A DNA stretch of 64,000 bases from Mucilaginibacter mallensis (GTDB lineage Bacteria; Bacteroidota; Bacteroidia; Sphingobacteriales; Sphingobacteriaceae): NCBI RefSeq assembly GCF_900105165.1, contig NZ_LT629740.1, positions 4,092,001-4,156,000 of the forward strand, written 5' to 3'. How positions within the stretch are numbered: the stretch's first letter is position 1; every line of letters starts with the position of its first letter. The translations under genes were made by a program, and so were the position numbers. The notes under the pieces are model-generated. The model searched no databases, was not told where the DNA came from, and worked only from the letters and a program-made list of their open reading frames with translations. Below are positions 8,455 through 17,212 of the stretch, piece by piece.

Positions 8455-9762
8455 CTATAGTTTTTCTCCGTGCTGGCTAATATCCAAACCAATGATCTCA
8501 TCTTCAGCTGAAACGCGCAGCGGCGATATCATATCGGTAATTTTCAGTAACAGCAATGAGCCGAAAAATGAGAATATAGATACCAGCACCAACGCTATAC
8601 ATTGTACAAAAAACAAGTGTGTTTGGCCAAAGAACAGACCGTTACCTGTAGTGTTGCCCGGGTTTACGTTTTGATTAGCGAAAACGCCGGTAAGTAACAT
8701 ACCCACCATACCGCCTACGCCGTGGCAAGGGAAAACGTCTAATGTGTCATCAATTGTTGTACGTGTACGCCATTCAACCACCAGGTTACTTACTATTGAT
8801 GATATAATACCTATAGCCAGTGAATGCGGAATGGAAACAAAACCTGCGGCAGGTGTAATAGCCACCAGTCCAACTACAGCACCTATACAAGTACCCATTG
8901 CCGACGGTTTATGACCGCGTAGCATATCAAAAAATATCCAGGTTAAGCCTGCCGCTGCTGATGCCGTTGTGCTTGTAGCCAATGCGGTAACCGCCAAATG
9001 GTTTGCGCCAAATGCCGAGCCCGCATTAAAACCAAACCAGCCGAACCATAATAAACCGGTACCTATCATTACATAAGTAATACGGGCGGGCGTATGATCC
9101 TGGTCGCTGCGGCGTTTCAGGTACAGGGCCGATGCAAGTGCCGCCCAGCCTGCCGACATATGCACAACCGTTCCGCCTGCAAAATCAAGCACGCCTAATT
9201 TGCTCAGCAAGCCATCGGGGTGCCAGGTGCAATGCGCCAGTGGTGAAAATATGAATATAGAGAACAGGCAAACGAATAATATATAAGAGTTAAAACGGAT
9301 ACGCCCGGCAAAAGCACCGGTAATCAACGCCGGGGTTATGATAGCGAATTTCAACTGGTACATGGCAAATAATAGCAGCGGGATGGTTGGCGCCAGTTTC
9401 CAGGTGGAGTTGCCCAGCATGCCTTTCATCATAAAATAAGTGCGCGGGTCGCCTATTATGCCATAGAAACTATCGCCAAAGGCCAAACTAAAACCAAATA
9501 TGCCCCACATTACGGTGATGATAACCATACACACAATACTTTGCAGCATGGTTGAAATCACATTCTTCTTGGTTACCATGCCACCGTAAAAAAAAGCAAG
9601 ACCGGGTGTCATGATCAAAACCAATGCTGTCGACATCAGCATCCAGGCAATATCGCCGGTATTAAAATGGGGATTGCCGGTATTATTTAATTCAACCGAC
9701 GGGAAAATAAATGTCAGTATTAAAATGACTACGATTATAAAAAAGGGGAAATAACGCTTCAT
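8455..9762 (-). CDS. amtB: Ammonium transporter
   Basis: A 435-residue inner-membrane protein with about 11 transmembrane helices after an N-terminal signal-like helix. Family landmarks are present: GDIAWMLMSTALVLIMTPGLAFFYGG, DFAGGTVVHMSAGWAAL (the pore His region), WFGWFGFNAGSAF and DDTLDVFPCHGVGGMVG (second pore His). It conducts ammonium/ammonia into the cell. No glnK/PII gene flanks it: nuoN lies upstream on the same strand and the VF530 gene faces it downstream. Regulation therefore cannot be read from the neighbourhood. Confidence 0.95.
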   Translation of the reverse strand: MKRYFPFFIIVVILILTFIFPSVELNNTGNPHFNTGDIAWMLMSTALVLIMTPGLAFFYGGMVTKKNVISTMLQSIVCMVIITVMWGIFGFSLAFGDSFYGIIGDPRTYFMMKGMLGNSTWKLAPTIPLLLFAMYQLKFAIITPALITGAFAGRIRFNSYILFVCLFSIFIFSPLAHCTWHPDGLLSKLGVLDFAGGTVVHMSAGWAALASALYLKRRSDQDHTPARITYVMIGTGLLWFGWFGFNAGSAFGANHLAVTALATSTTASAAAGLTWIFFDMLRGHKPSAMGTCIGAVVGLVAITPAAGFVSIPHSLAIGIISSIVSNLVVEWRTRTTIDDTLDVFPCHGVGGMVGMLLTGVFANQNVNPGNTTGNGLFFGQTHLFFVQCIALVLVSIFSFFGSLLLLKITDMISPLRVSAEDEIIGLDISQHGEKL

Positions 9763-9865
9763 TAACTTTCAGTATAATTTAAAAAAGGCCTGAAAGTATG
9801 ATTTATTTCATATAAATTGAAATAAACGATGATAAATATCGAAAAAAGAACAAAAAATTTACGTT

Positions 9866-11377
9866 TTACAAATATCTGAGCAACAGATCTGGAAAAACAC
9901 CAAGAAAAATTAATAATAATGAGATTATTATTACCAAAATTATCAGATTATTTGATCCTCTAACGGCATCATGGGTATTTTCATTCCGTTTTACAAATAA
10001 ATAAAGTGGTATCCGGATGTAATAAAATAACGATACTACGGTAGCCAACGCCCCGGTAACCATAAGCAGCAATAGCCATATATCATGATTTTCCTGATAA
10101 ATGCCATACACCGCTGAGAATACAAATACCTTACCTGTAAACCCTGCGGTAACAGGCAGACCGGTGAGTGATATCAGTATAATTACAAAACATACCGAAG
10201 CTAAAGGATATTTTAATCCGAGGCCTTTGTAATCCGTCACATCTTCGGCACCGGTTACATTGGTAAAGTAACTCGCTAGTGCCAGGGCACCGATGTTGGC
10301 AATACCATAAACCAACAGGTAATAAGTTAAAGCCGATATACCCTGCGAATTAAATGTAACTATGGCCATTAAAGCAAACCCGGTATGGCCAATGCTCGAA
10401 TAAGCCAGCATCCGCTTCACATTGGTTTGCAATAAAGCAGCAAAGTTACCGGCTATTATGGTAATAATACCAACAGCCGACAGGAACAGATGAAAATCAA
10501 ACGCGTTCCATTTGGCAAAGAAGATGAACGGGGTTAAAAAGTTAATGAGCAATGCAAAACCTGCTACTTTTGGCAAAGTCGACAAATACGCGGTAACGGG
10601 TGTGGACGCGCCCTCATAAACATCAGGCACCCAAAAATGCATCGGCACAAATGATAGCTTAAAGCCTATGCCTGCCAGTACCAGCACCAGCGCGAATGAA
10701 ACAGGTAAAGGATTAACCTGTGTTAAGCCCTGTATCAGATTGCCTCCAAACAAATTAAGCGAGCCTGTATATACATAGAGTAACGAAATACCATATAACA
10801 TTATAGCAGATGCTGACGCGCCAAAAAGCACGTATTTTAAACCCGCCTCAGTACTGAATGAACTTTCGGAACGGTAAGCCACCAACAGGTATGAAGCAAT
10901 AGATACCATCTCGATTGATAAATAAATAGACAGCAGATTAACCGCCATCACCATTAAATGCAGCCCTGTTAAGGAGGCTATGACGATGGAATACAGATCG
11001 GATAAGCCTTTGCGGTGCTTAGCTAAATTATTATCCCAATCAAAGTATAGCAGCAGAATAAACGCCAGCACATCAATTACAAATTTAAAGTTGATACCTG
11101 TACGGGTGAGCAACAGCATTTCATTAAAAAGAAAGTGACCGTTGGTTTGTCCGTTGATTAATAATAGCGATATCTGTAGCAGATCCTTTATGATCACACC
11201 CAATATACCTGCGCAAGCTATAAACTTTACTATCCAACGGGAGTTCTTACCAAAAAGCAGATCTGTTACCAATACTACAACGAAAAGCCCAGCCAGGTAT
11301 ATTTCGGGCATAAAGTATTTAATGCTGTCAACTACATCATTTAAATAGCTCGGTATTAATGGAAGCAGATCGTGCAT
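9866..11377 (-). CDS. nuoN: NADH-quinone oxidoreductase subunit N
   Basis: A 503-residue polytopic protein of the antiporter-like subunit family, about 14 helices, part of the membrane arm of respiratory complex I. The diagnostic block SFVPMHFWVPDVYEGASTPV (antiporter helix region) and AYSSIGHTGFALMAIV are present. It starts 3 nt after the nuoM stop and is the last gene of the operon; amtB follows after about 100 nt. Lengths and motifs are normal for NuoN. Confidence 0.94.
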   Translation of the reverse strand: MHDLLPLIPSYLNDVVDSIKYFMPEIYLAGLFVVVLVTDLLFGKNSRWIVKFIACAGILGVIIKDLLQISLLLINGQTNGHFLFNEMLLLTRTGINFKFVIDVLAFILLLYFDWDNNLAKHRKGLSDLYSIVIASLTGLHLMVMAVNLLSIYLSIEMVSIASYLLVAYRSESSFSTEAGLKYVLFGASASAIMLYGISLLYVYTGSLNLFGGNLIQGLTQVNPLPVSFALVLVLAGIGFKLSFVPMHFWVPDVYEGASTPVTAYLSTLPKVAGFALLINFLTPFIFFAKWNAFDFHLFLSAVGIITIIAGNFAALLQTNVKRMLAYSSIGHTGFALMAIVTFNSQGISALTYYLLVYGIANIGALALASYFTNVTGAEDVTDYKGLGLKYPLASVCFVIILISLTGLPVTAGFTGKVFVFSAVYGIYQENHDIWLLLLMVTGALATVVSLFYYIRIPLYLFVKRNENTHDAVRGSNNLIILVIIISLLLIFLGVFPDLLLRYL

Positions 11378-11380
11378 TAC

Positions 11381-12985
11381 TTAGTGTACAAAATTTTTGG
11401 TGAAACTTACCAGTGCCAGCACCGAATCATTGATCTTTTCAAATACCAGCGATGGCATCAACCCTAAAACCAATACAGTGAGAGCCAATGGTATTAAAGT
11501 TATCATTTCACGCGTATTAAGATCGGTCATAGCTATTTTCCAGATCTCCCCTCCTTTTAAGGATAGCGAACCGAAGAACATGCGTTGCAAGGTCCATAAA
11601 AAATAGCAGGCGCTGAATAATATACCTATTGCCCCTACTGCTGCCATCCATTGAGGCACCAATCCGTTAACGGCCTCTGATTTAAAGGCACCTGCCAATG
11701 AGAATGCTTCTGCAATAAATGCCGAAAAGCCCGGCAGACCTAATGAGGCAAAAAACGCGATCATGATAAATACGGTATACTTAGGCATGAACGAACCCAG
11801 TCCGCGGAAGTTGTATATATCCCTATCGTGCACGCGATTATACACCACCCCTACCAGGAAGAAAAGCATGGTGGCTAAAAACCCGTGACTCACCATCTGG
11901 AACACTGCCCCGCTGATACCCTCAGCAGTTTGCGAGGCAATACCCAGCAGCACAAAACCCATTTGTGAAACGGATGAATAAGCGATGATCCGTTTAAAAT
12001 CACGCTGTGCCAACGCGTTTAGCGCACCGTATATAATGGAGATAATGCCCAGTAAACCCAGCCAGAAAGCACCGGAAGCGGCAACATCCGGGAAAATACC
12101 AATACAGATACGAATGATACCGTAGCCACCTATTTTTAACAGGACACCCGCCAATATAATGGAGACCGGCGTAGGCGCTTCAACGTGCGCATCGGGCAGC
12201 CAGGTATGTAATGGTACAACCGGCACTTTGATAGCGAATGCGATGAACAATACAATAAACCCAACCGTACGTGCCGGGAAACCGAATATAGTTTGATGGC
12301 TTAACGCAGAGAATACTGAGCCTGGGGCATAATTCGCCGGGTTCATCATTTGCACCATGTTAAAGGTATGGTTGCCGGTTGCTGGGTCGGTTACCGACAG
12401 GTATAGGCCGATCATCACCAATAGCATAAACACCGAACCGAATAAGGTATACAGGAAGAATTTGATTGCCGCATATTCCCTTCGCGCGCCGCCCCACATG
12501 CCAATTAAAAAGTATAGTGGCAGCAGCATCAGCTCATAAAATATGTAGAAAAGGAAGAAATCAAGCGAGCAGAATACGCCGATCAAAGCCATATCCAGCA
12601 ATAAAAACAGTGCGAAAAAGCCTTTCAGGTTACTTTTTATCTCCCATGAGGCCAGAGCTGCTACTACCAATACTAATGATGTCATTACCAGTAGTGTTAT
12701 GGATATGCCGTCTATCCCCACAAAATAATCAACCTGCATTTTGCCCAGGGCACCCAGGTTAAGGTTTATCCACGGTAGTTTTTGAACGAACTGAAATTGG
12801 TTCTCAAGGTTTATACCACCATATGCAGCGCCTGTTTTAAAATTAAGATACAACCAAACGCTTATACACAACTGTACTATGGTAGCCAGCAGGGTAATAT
12901 ATTTAAAACTTGCGCGCATGCTTGAGGGCAGCACCACAATTATTAATCCGAACAGGATAGGTATAAATATGAGTAGGCTTAGCAT
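11381..12985 (-). CDS. nuoM: NADH-quinone oxidoreductase subunit M
   Basis: A 534-residue antiporter-like subunit of complex I. The proton-channel landmark Glu occurs in DFFLFYIFYELMLLPLYFLI. KVPVVPLHTWLPDAHVEAPT is the conserved discontinuous-helix motif, and RIIAYSSVSQMGFV follows. It starts 152 nt after nuoL; that gap is unusually long for this operon and holds a palindromic repeat. nuoN follows directly. Confidence 0.95.
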   Translation of the reverse strand: MLSLLIFIPILFGLIIVVLPSSMRASFKYITLLATIVQLCISVWLYLNFKTGAAYGGINLENQFQFVQKLPWINLNLGALGKMQVDYFVGIDGISITLLVMTSLVLVVAALASWEIKSNLKGFFALFLLLDMALIGVFCSLDFFLFYIFYELMLLPLYFLIGMWGGARREYAAIKFFLYTLFGSVFMLLVMIGLYLSVTDPATGNHTFNMVQMMNPANYAPGSVFSALSHQTIFGFPARTVGFIVLFIAFAIKVPVVPLHTWLPDAHVEAPTPVSIILAGVLLKIGGYGIIRICIGIFPDVAASGAFWLGLLGIISIIYGALNALAQRDFKRIIAYSSVSQMGFVLLGIASQTAEGISGAVFQMVSHGFLATMLFFLVGVVYNRVHDRDIYNFRGLGSFMPKYTVFIMIAFFASLGLPGFSAFIAEAFSLAGAFKSEAVNGLVPQWMAAVGAIGILFSACYFLWTLQRMFFGSLSLKGGEIWKIAMTDLNTREMITLIPLALTVLVLGLMPSLVFEKINDSVLALVSFTKNFVH

Positions 12986-13034
12986 TTAGTGAAATGGTGA
13001 ATGGTGAATAGTGAGCGGTGAGTGGCACTTGTAT

Positions 13035-13085
13035 AACACACCCCTGCGGCCGCACTGTCTTTCGCGCCCCCTCTCGAGAGGGGAA
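13035..13085. repeat. Two-module end-like repeat between nuoL and nuoM
   Basis: AACACACCCCTGC, an 18-20-nt insert, then CCCCCTCTCGAGAGGGGAAT. These are the two halves of the 34.3-kb element's terminal repeat, separated by an insert as at 44675. Around it lie reiterated words such as GGTGAATGGTGAATAGTGAG (12991-13012). Confidence 0.65.
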
Positions 13086-13137
13086 TGGGTAGGAATGTAT
13101 TTGTTTCAAATCTCATAGCTCAAATCTAATATCTAAT

Positions 13138-15198
13138 CTATATTAAAAACCAAATAAACACGGCCAGTATAATAGCCAGCATGCTGAACAGGTAATACTG
13201 AATTTTTCCGCTTTGAAAATTACGGGCAAAGTTGCCTATGCCTAAAGTTATTGAGGTTAGTAAATGTAACAAACCATCAATAATATTTTTATCAAGCCAG
13301 GCGGTAATTTTTGATAGTACCAGCACTGTGTTCTTTAACAGGTTGATGGACCCATCAATAATATTTTTATCAAACCATGATGCCGACCTACTGATAGCCA
13401 GTACCGGTTTTACAATGATGCTGTTGTATATTTTATCAATATACCATTCATGGTACGAAAGTTTGAACAGCAAGCCAGTTTGTGGGAATGTATAGCTGTT
13501 ACGTTTTACATATACCGCATAAGCAAAGTAGATGACCACAAAGTTCAGCACGTTTATACCTGCCGGGATAATGGTGTGGTACATGTTTACACGCTCCAGG
13601 TAATCCGATGGATTAAAACCCGTTAAAATCCATGCATGCTCATAAACCAGTGGATTTAAGCTAAACCATGGGAACAAACAGCACACAGCTAGCAGCCCAA
13701 GCGGAAGCGTGTATTGCCAACCGCCATCGCCACAATGTATTTTAATGTGCGGGTTAGCTTTCTGTAACCTGAACTCGCCGAAGAAAACCTTTACAATTAA
13801 TCTGGCGACATAGAACGCAGTTAATAAACTGGTAACTAACGCGCCAACAGGTATTAATCGGTAAACCCAGCTTTTGCCATCCGACCATTCAAAGGCTTGT
13901 ACCAATATACCATCTTTTGAAAGGTATCCCGATGTTAACGGCAAACCAATTAAAGCCACAGCGCCAACAACTGCCGCGATAAATGTTAGCGGCAGTTTTT
14001 TACGCAGGCCACCCATATGCAGGATATTTTGCGGGTCGATATCAAGGTCGTTTTCTTCTTTGATATGCTGCATCTGGTGGATAACTATACCGGCAACCAA
14101 AAACAACAGGCACTTGAAAAATGCATGCGTAACCAAATGAAATAACGATGATGAATATGCACCGATACCCATGGCCATGGTCATATAACCTAATTGCGAT
14201 ATGGTGGAGTAAGCCAAAATCCGTTTCAGATCGTTTTGGGTGAGGGCGATGGTAGCCGCCATAAATGCGGTAAAGCAGCCGATGACCGCCAGTATGTTTA
14301 GTTCGGTGCTATTGAACAACGGATAAACCCGGCCAAGTAAAAATACACCGGCTGCAACCATAGTGGCCGCATGAATGAGTGCTGATACTGATGTTGGCCC
14401 CTCCATGGCATCGGGCAGCCAGGTATGCAATGGAAATTGTGCTGATTTTGCAGCTACAGCTAAGAAGATGCCACCAACTGCAATGTATTGCCAAATAACA
14501 GGCATTTGACCAGTCGCGCTAACCCAGTTATCCAATTTTATGAACGACTGTGCAATTAACCCGTTATCACCAAAAAGCTGGACAAGATCCGCTGTATGAA
14601 ATTGGGTAAACAGGATAAGTATGGCAACTAACAGTCCGATATCACCAATACGGTTCATCAAAAAAGCTTTTTTATTGGCTTGCACCGCTTTTGCTTTGGT
14701 GAACCAAAAGCCTATCAGCAGGTATGATGAAAATCCTACCAGTTCCCAAAAGGCATAGAATAAGAACAAATTATCAACCGCTACCAGCGCCAGCATGCTG
14801 AAGCAAAACAGACTCAGGTAGCTGAAATAGCGCTTATAGCTTTCATCGTACTTCATGTACGCTGTGGAGTAGATATGTACCGGCAAAGCAATCAAGCTAA
14901 CCAATAACAGCATTAGTACCGACAAGTTGTTCAACAATACACCTGCGTACAGTTTTGTTGCACCAATGGTGAACCATAATTGTTGTACATGCAATTGGGG
15001 TTTATTCCATACCTGCGCAAATATGGTAGCTGATAAAACAACACTTATAAATATAGCCACTGTTGATAACCATCCACTGATAATATTACGCTTACCCGGC
15101 AGGCAAATATTTACCAAAAACGCGGCAAAGGGCAGCAATACTGCTGCAAGCGCATGGTAAATGGTGGTTATATCCTGGTATGGTACGGCTGTATTCAA
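13138..15198 (-). CDS. nuoL: NADH-quinone oxidoreductase subunit L
   Basis: A 686-residue membrane subunit, the distal antiporter-like pump of complex I, with KSAQFPLHTWLPDAMEGPTS and ALIHAATMVAAGVFLLGR as diagnostic blocks. It is longer than the usual 610-660 residues. Part of the excess is an internal tandem repeat of about 26 residues in the C-terminal lateral-helix region: SWFDKNIIDGSINLLKNTV is followed by AWLDKNIIDGLLHLLTSI. Its start overlaps the stop of the upstream secreted ORF by 4 nt (ATGA), so translation is probably coupled. Confidence 0.95.
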   Translation of the reverse strand: MNTAVPYQDITTIYHALAAVLLPFAAFLVNICLPGKRNIISGWLSTVAIFISVVLSATIFAQVWNKPQLHVQQLWFTIGATKLYAGVLLNNLSVLMLLLVSLIALPVHIYSTAYMKYDESYKRYFSYLSLFCFSMLALVAVDNLFLFYAFWELVGFSSYLLIGFWFTKAKAVQANKKAFLMNRIGDIGLLVAILILFTQFHTADLVQLFGDNGLIAQSFIKLDNWVSATGQMPVIWQYIAVGGIFLAVAAKSAQFPLHTWLPDAMEGPTSVSALIHAATMVAAGVFLLGRVYPLFNSTELNILAVIGCFTAFMAATIALTQNDLKRILAYSTISQLGYMTMAMGIGAYSSSLFHLVTHAFFKCLLFLVAGIVIHQMQHIKEENDLDIDPQNILHMGGLRKKLPLTFIAAVVGAVALIGLPLTSGYLSKDGILVQAFEWSDGKSWVYRLIPVGALVTSLLTAFYVARLIVKVFFGEFRLQKANPHIKIHCGDGGWQYTLPLGLLAVCCLFPWFSLNPLVYEHAWILTGFNPSDYLERVNMYHTIIPAGINVLNFVVIYFAYAVYVKRNSYTFPQTGLLFKLSYHEWYIDKIYNSIIVKPVLAISRSASWFDKNIIDGSINLLKNTVLVLSKITAWLDKNIIDGLLHLLTSITLGIGNFARNFQSGKIQYYLFSMLAIILAVFIWFLI
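13274..13373 (-). repeat. Internal tandem duplication in nuoL
   Basis: The 22-nt string starting CCATCAATAATATTTTT is repeated exactly at 13274-13295 and 13352-13373, a period of 78 nt or 26 codons, inside the C-terminal coding region. Confidence 0.8.
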
Positions 15199-15674
15199 TT
15201 GTCTTCTTTTGTAGTGATAATTACGGTTGCATCCGTTGTAAAATGCGAATCCCTTTTAAAGGAGATGTTTTTAATGTTTGCAGGTGAAAGCTGATAAAAC
15301 TCCTGGATGGTGCTCTTCCTGTCCTGGTTCATCATGGTATTGTTCAGCACATATTGCAGGTTGGTATCGGTTTGCTTTTTCTCCAGGTAACGTTTATAAC
15401 TATTGGAGATAGCACTGAATTTTTTCTGATACGCCGCAGTTGCATAGGGCTTGGTAACTATAATGGTTGAGTTTTTCACAATACTCACATTTACAATATT
15501 CTTCGGGTCGATAGATTTTATATCGCCTTTATATTCTTTGCCGTCAACAATTATTGATTGGTCAGCTGCTGCGATAGCTTTTTTAGCAGAATCAACTTTA
15601 ATCGAATCCTTATTTTGCGCAAAAGCAGATATTGAAAGAAATAAGCAGAATAACAGAGCGTTTATTTTCATCAT
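15195..15674 (-). CDS. Secreted protein of unknown function inside the nuo operon
   Basis: A 159-residue protein with a clear signal peptide (INALLFCLFLSISAFAQ), so it is periplasmic or outer-membrane associated. It is locked between nuoK (1-nt gap) and nuoL (4-nt overlap), so it is surely co-translated with complex I subunits. Two segments, VDGKEYKGDIKSIDPKNIV with VSIVKNSTIIV, and LSPANIKNISFKRDS with ATVIITTK, resemble the beta-alpha-beta plug-like motif of TonB receptors and related periplasmic proteins. Between them is a charged helical stretch (SAISNSYKRYLEKKQ). I do not recognise a named family. It could be an accessory factor for the membrane arm, or a passenger gene. Confidence 0.8.
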   Translation of the reverse strand: MMKINALLFCLFLSISAFAQNKDSIKVDSAKKAIAAADQSIIVDGKEYKGDIKSIDPKNIVNVSIVKNSTIIVTKPYATAAYQKKFSAISNSYKRYLEKKQTDTNLQYVLNNTMMNQDRKSTIQEFYQLSPANIKNISFKRDSHFTTDATVIITTKEDN

Positions 15675-15675
15675 T

Positions 15676-15981
15676 TTAATCCCTCAATTTATCAACCTTC
15701 GCCGGATCAATGGTTTTATATCTCCGGTATACATTTAAAATTATAGCCAGGGCCACGGCTGTCGTAGCAGCGGCCAATACTATGGCAAACAGGGCGAACA
15801 TTTGTCCGCCATTGGCAAAGCGATCATATTTACCAAAAGCTACCAGGTTAAGTATGGCAGCATTCAGCATCAGTTCAATTCCTATTAATATTTGTATGGC
15901 GTTGCGTTTTGATACCAGCATAAACAACCCGATGCAGAACAAAGCAGCGCTCACAATCAAAAAATCATTCATGGTGATCAT
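15676..15981 (-). CDS. nuoK: NADH-quinone oxidoreductase subunit K
   Basis: A 101-residue, three-helix membrane subunit. IGIELMLNAAILNLVAF contains the conserved Glu of the second helix, and the protein has the usual MrpC-like layout. It overlaps the nuoJ stop by 4 nt and is followed after 1 nt by the secreted ORF. Length and motifs are typical. Confidence 0.95.
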   Translation of the reverse strand: MITMNDFLIVSAALFCIGLFMLVSKRNAIQILIGIELMLNAAILNLVAFGKYDRFANGGQMFALFAIVLAAATTAVALAIILNVYRRYKTIDPAKVDKLRD

Positions 15982-16526
15982 GCCTTTTGCTCCTTTCGTG
16001 ATAAATGCGCAGCGCCTACCAGGGCCATCATCAGTAAAATAGATATCGCCTCAAATGGCAGCAGGTAACGGGTCATTAAATTTATGCCGATGTTATCTGT
16101 CATATTTGAGTTTAGTTTGATATCACTATTTTGGCCGGTAGCATTTTTTATCCATACCAGGTTATTTACATCAACCTTAAATATCATCAGTATTAGCACA
16201 ACAAAAAACAATACCGCCAATATTACCGAAGCTATTTTATTAGCACTTATAAACTGGTTCTTTTGTTTTTGAATGGCGTCCAGCGTTTCCTTACCTGATA
16301 GCATGAACGCAAACAATATCAGCACCAAAATACCGCCTACATATATTACCACCTGTGTAATGGCCACAAAATCAGCCAGCGACAATACATACAACCCCGC
16401 TAACCCAAACAGCGTAATAAAAAACATAAATACCGAGCGCACAAGGTTTTTAGTTGACGCTACAAATATTGCTGACGCCAAGGTGATGAAACTCATCAGG
16501 TAAAAAAGGATCTGAGCTATGTTCAT
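15978..16526 (-). CDS. nuoJ: NADH-quinone oxidoreductase subunit J
   Basis: A 182-residue membrane subunit with about five helices. Conserved ALFGLAGLYVLSLADFVAI-like and QVVIYVGGILVLILFAFML segments mark NuoJ; the latter carries the flexible pi-bulge helix of complex I. A less hydrophobic stretch with a GQNSDIKLNSN loop precedes the last helix. It overlaps nuoI by 4 nt upstream and nuoK by 4 nt downstream. Confidence 0.94.
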   Translation of the reverse strand: MNIAQILFYLMSFITLASAIFVASTKNLVRSVFMFFITLFGLAGLYVLSLADFVAITQVVIYVGGILVLILFAFMLSGKETLDAIQKQKNQFISANKIASVILAVLFFVVLILMIFKVDVNNLVWIKNATGQNSDIKLNSNMTDNIGINLMTRYLLPFEAISILLMMALVGAAHLSRKEQKA

Positions 16527-17113
16527 GCGCCGCCCTCCTTTTGTTTCATGGCTGCTAATTTTGCTGCCGCGCGTTCTTCTATTTGTTTATCCAGCAGCTT
16601 GCGTTTTTCGGCTGCTTCTTCGGCTGTCATGTCAGAAAACTGGTAGGTTAGGTCGCTTAGCTCAAATACCGTTTTATCGTACTGATTGGTCATCACAATG
16701 CACTCCGTAGGGCATACTATAGTGCATAGACCGCAGTACATGCATTTGGCCATATCAATATCAAACTTGGCGGCATAAAGCATCTTCTTTGATCCATCGG
16801 ATGTTTGGCCGATAACTTCCGTAGCCTTGATCGATTCGATATCAATGCAATTTACAGGGCATATTTTAGCGCAGAGGTCGCACACAATACAATCATCCAT
16901 TTCCACATCCAGCTGGTAACGACCAACTTCAGGCACGGGCAGCTCCTGGCTTGGGTATTGTATGGTATTAGTGCCCTTTTCCAACTGCTTAAAGTAATTA
17001 TTATCGCTCGCGGATATTACCTCCCGCTTGCCGTTTGAGGCAAAGAAGTGCCTGATGGTAAGACTAAGGCCCTTCCATGCAGTTGTAAATCCGTTTATTA
17101 CTTTATTGTTCAT
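16523..17113 (-). CDS. nuoI: NADH-quinone oxidoreductase subunit I
   Basis: A 196-residue peripheral ferredoxin-like subunit that carries clusters N6a and N6b. Both 4Fe-4S motifs are intact: CIVCDLCAKICP and CMYCGLCTIVCP, each with the fourth Cys before Pro. A C-terminal extension of about 40 charged residues (AAEEAAEKRKLLDKQIEERA) is predicted to be coiled. It sits between nuoH and nuoJ as in standard nuo operons, but the gap to nuoH holds a long word-repeat hairpin. Confidence 0.95.
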   Translation of the reverse strand: MNNKVINGFTTAWKGLSLTIRHFFASNGKREVISASDNNYFKQLEKGTNTIQYPSQELPVPEVGRYQLDVEMDDCIVCDLCAKICPVNCIDIESIKATEVIGQTSDGSKKMLYAAKFDIDMAKCMYCGLCTIVCPTECIVMTNQYDKTVFELSDLTYQFSDMTAEEAAEKRKLLDKQIEERAAAKLAAMKQKEGGA

Positions 17114-17120
17114 TTCTTTT

Positions 17121-17212
17121 GTTCATTGGTTCACTCGTTCATTAGTTCATTGGTGCACTGGCGTCATAAAATTTCATGAACTATGCACCAATGAACTAAT
17201 GAACTAGTGAAC
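17121..17212. repeat. Word-repeat hairpin between nuoH and nuoI
   Basis: Arms 17129-17157 and 17184-17212 pair over 29 nt with one mismatch. Each arm reiterates words of the kind GTTCATTAGTTCATTGG. The right arm reaches the nuoH stop codon. Its place inside an operon argues against a simple terminator. Confidence 0.8.

Noticed and set aside
17121..17212. CRISPR-like array from the repeated GTTCATT words
   Set aside because: Words are 9-12 nt, imperfect, without spacers of constant length, and form a hairpin. No cas genes are present.
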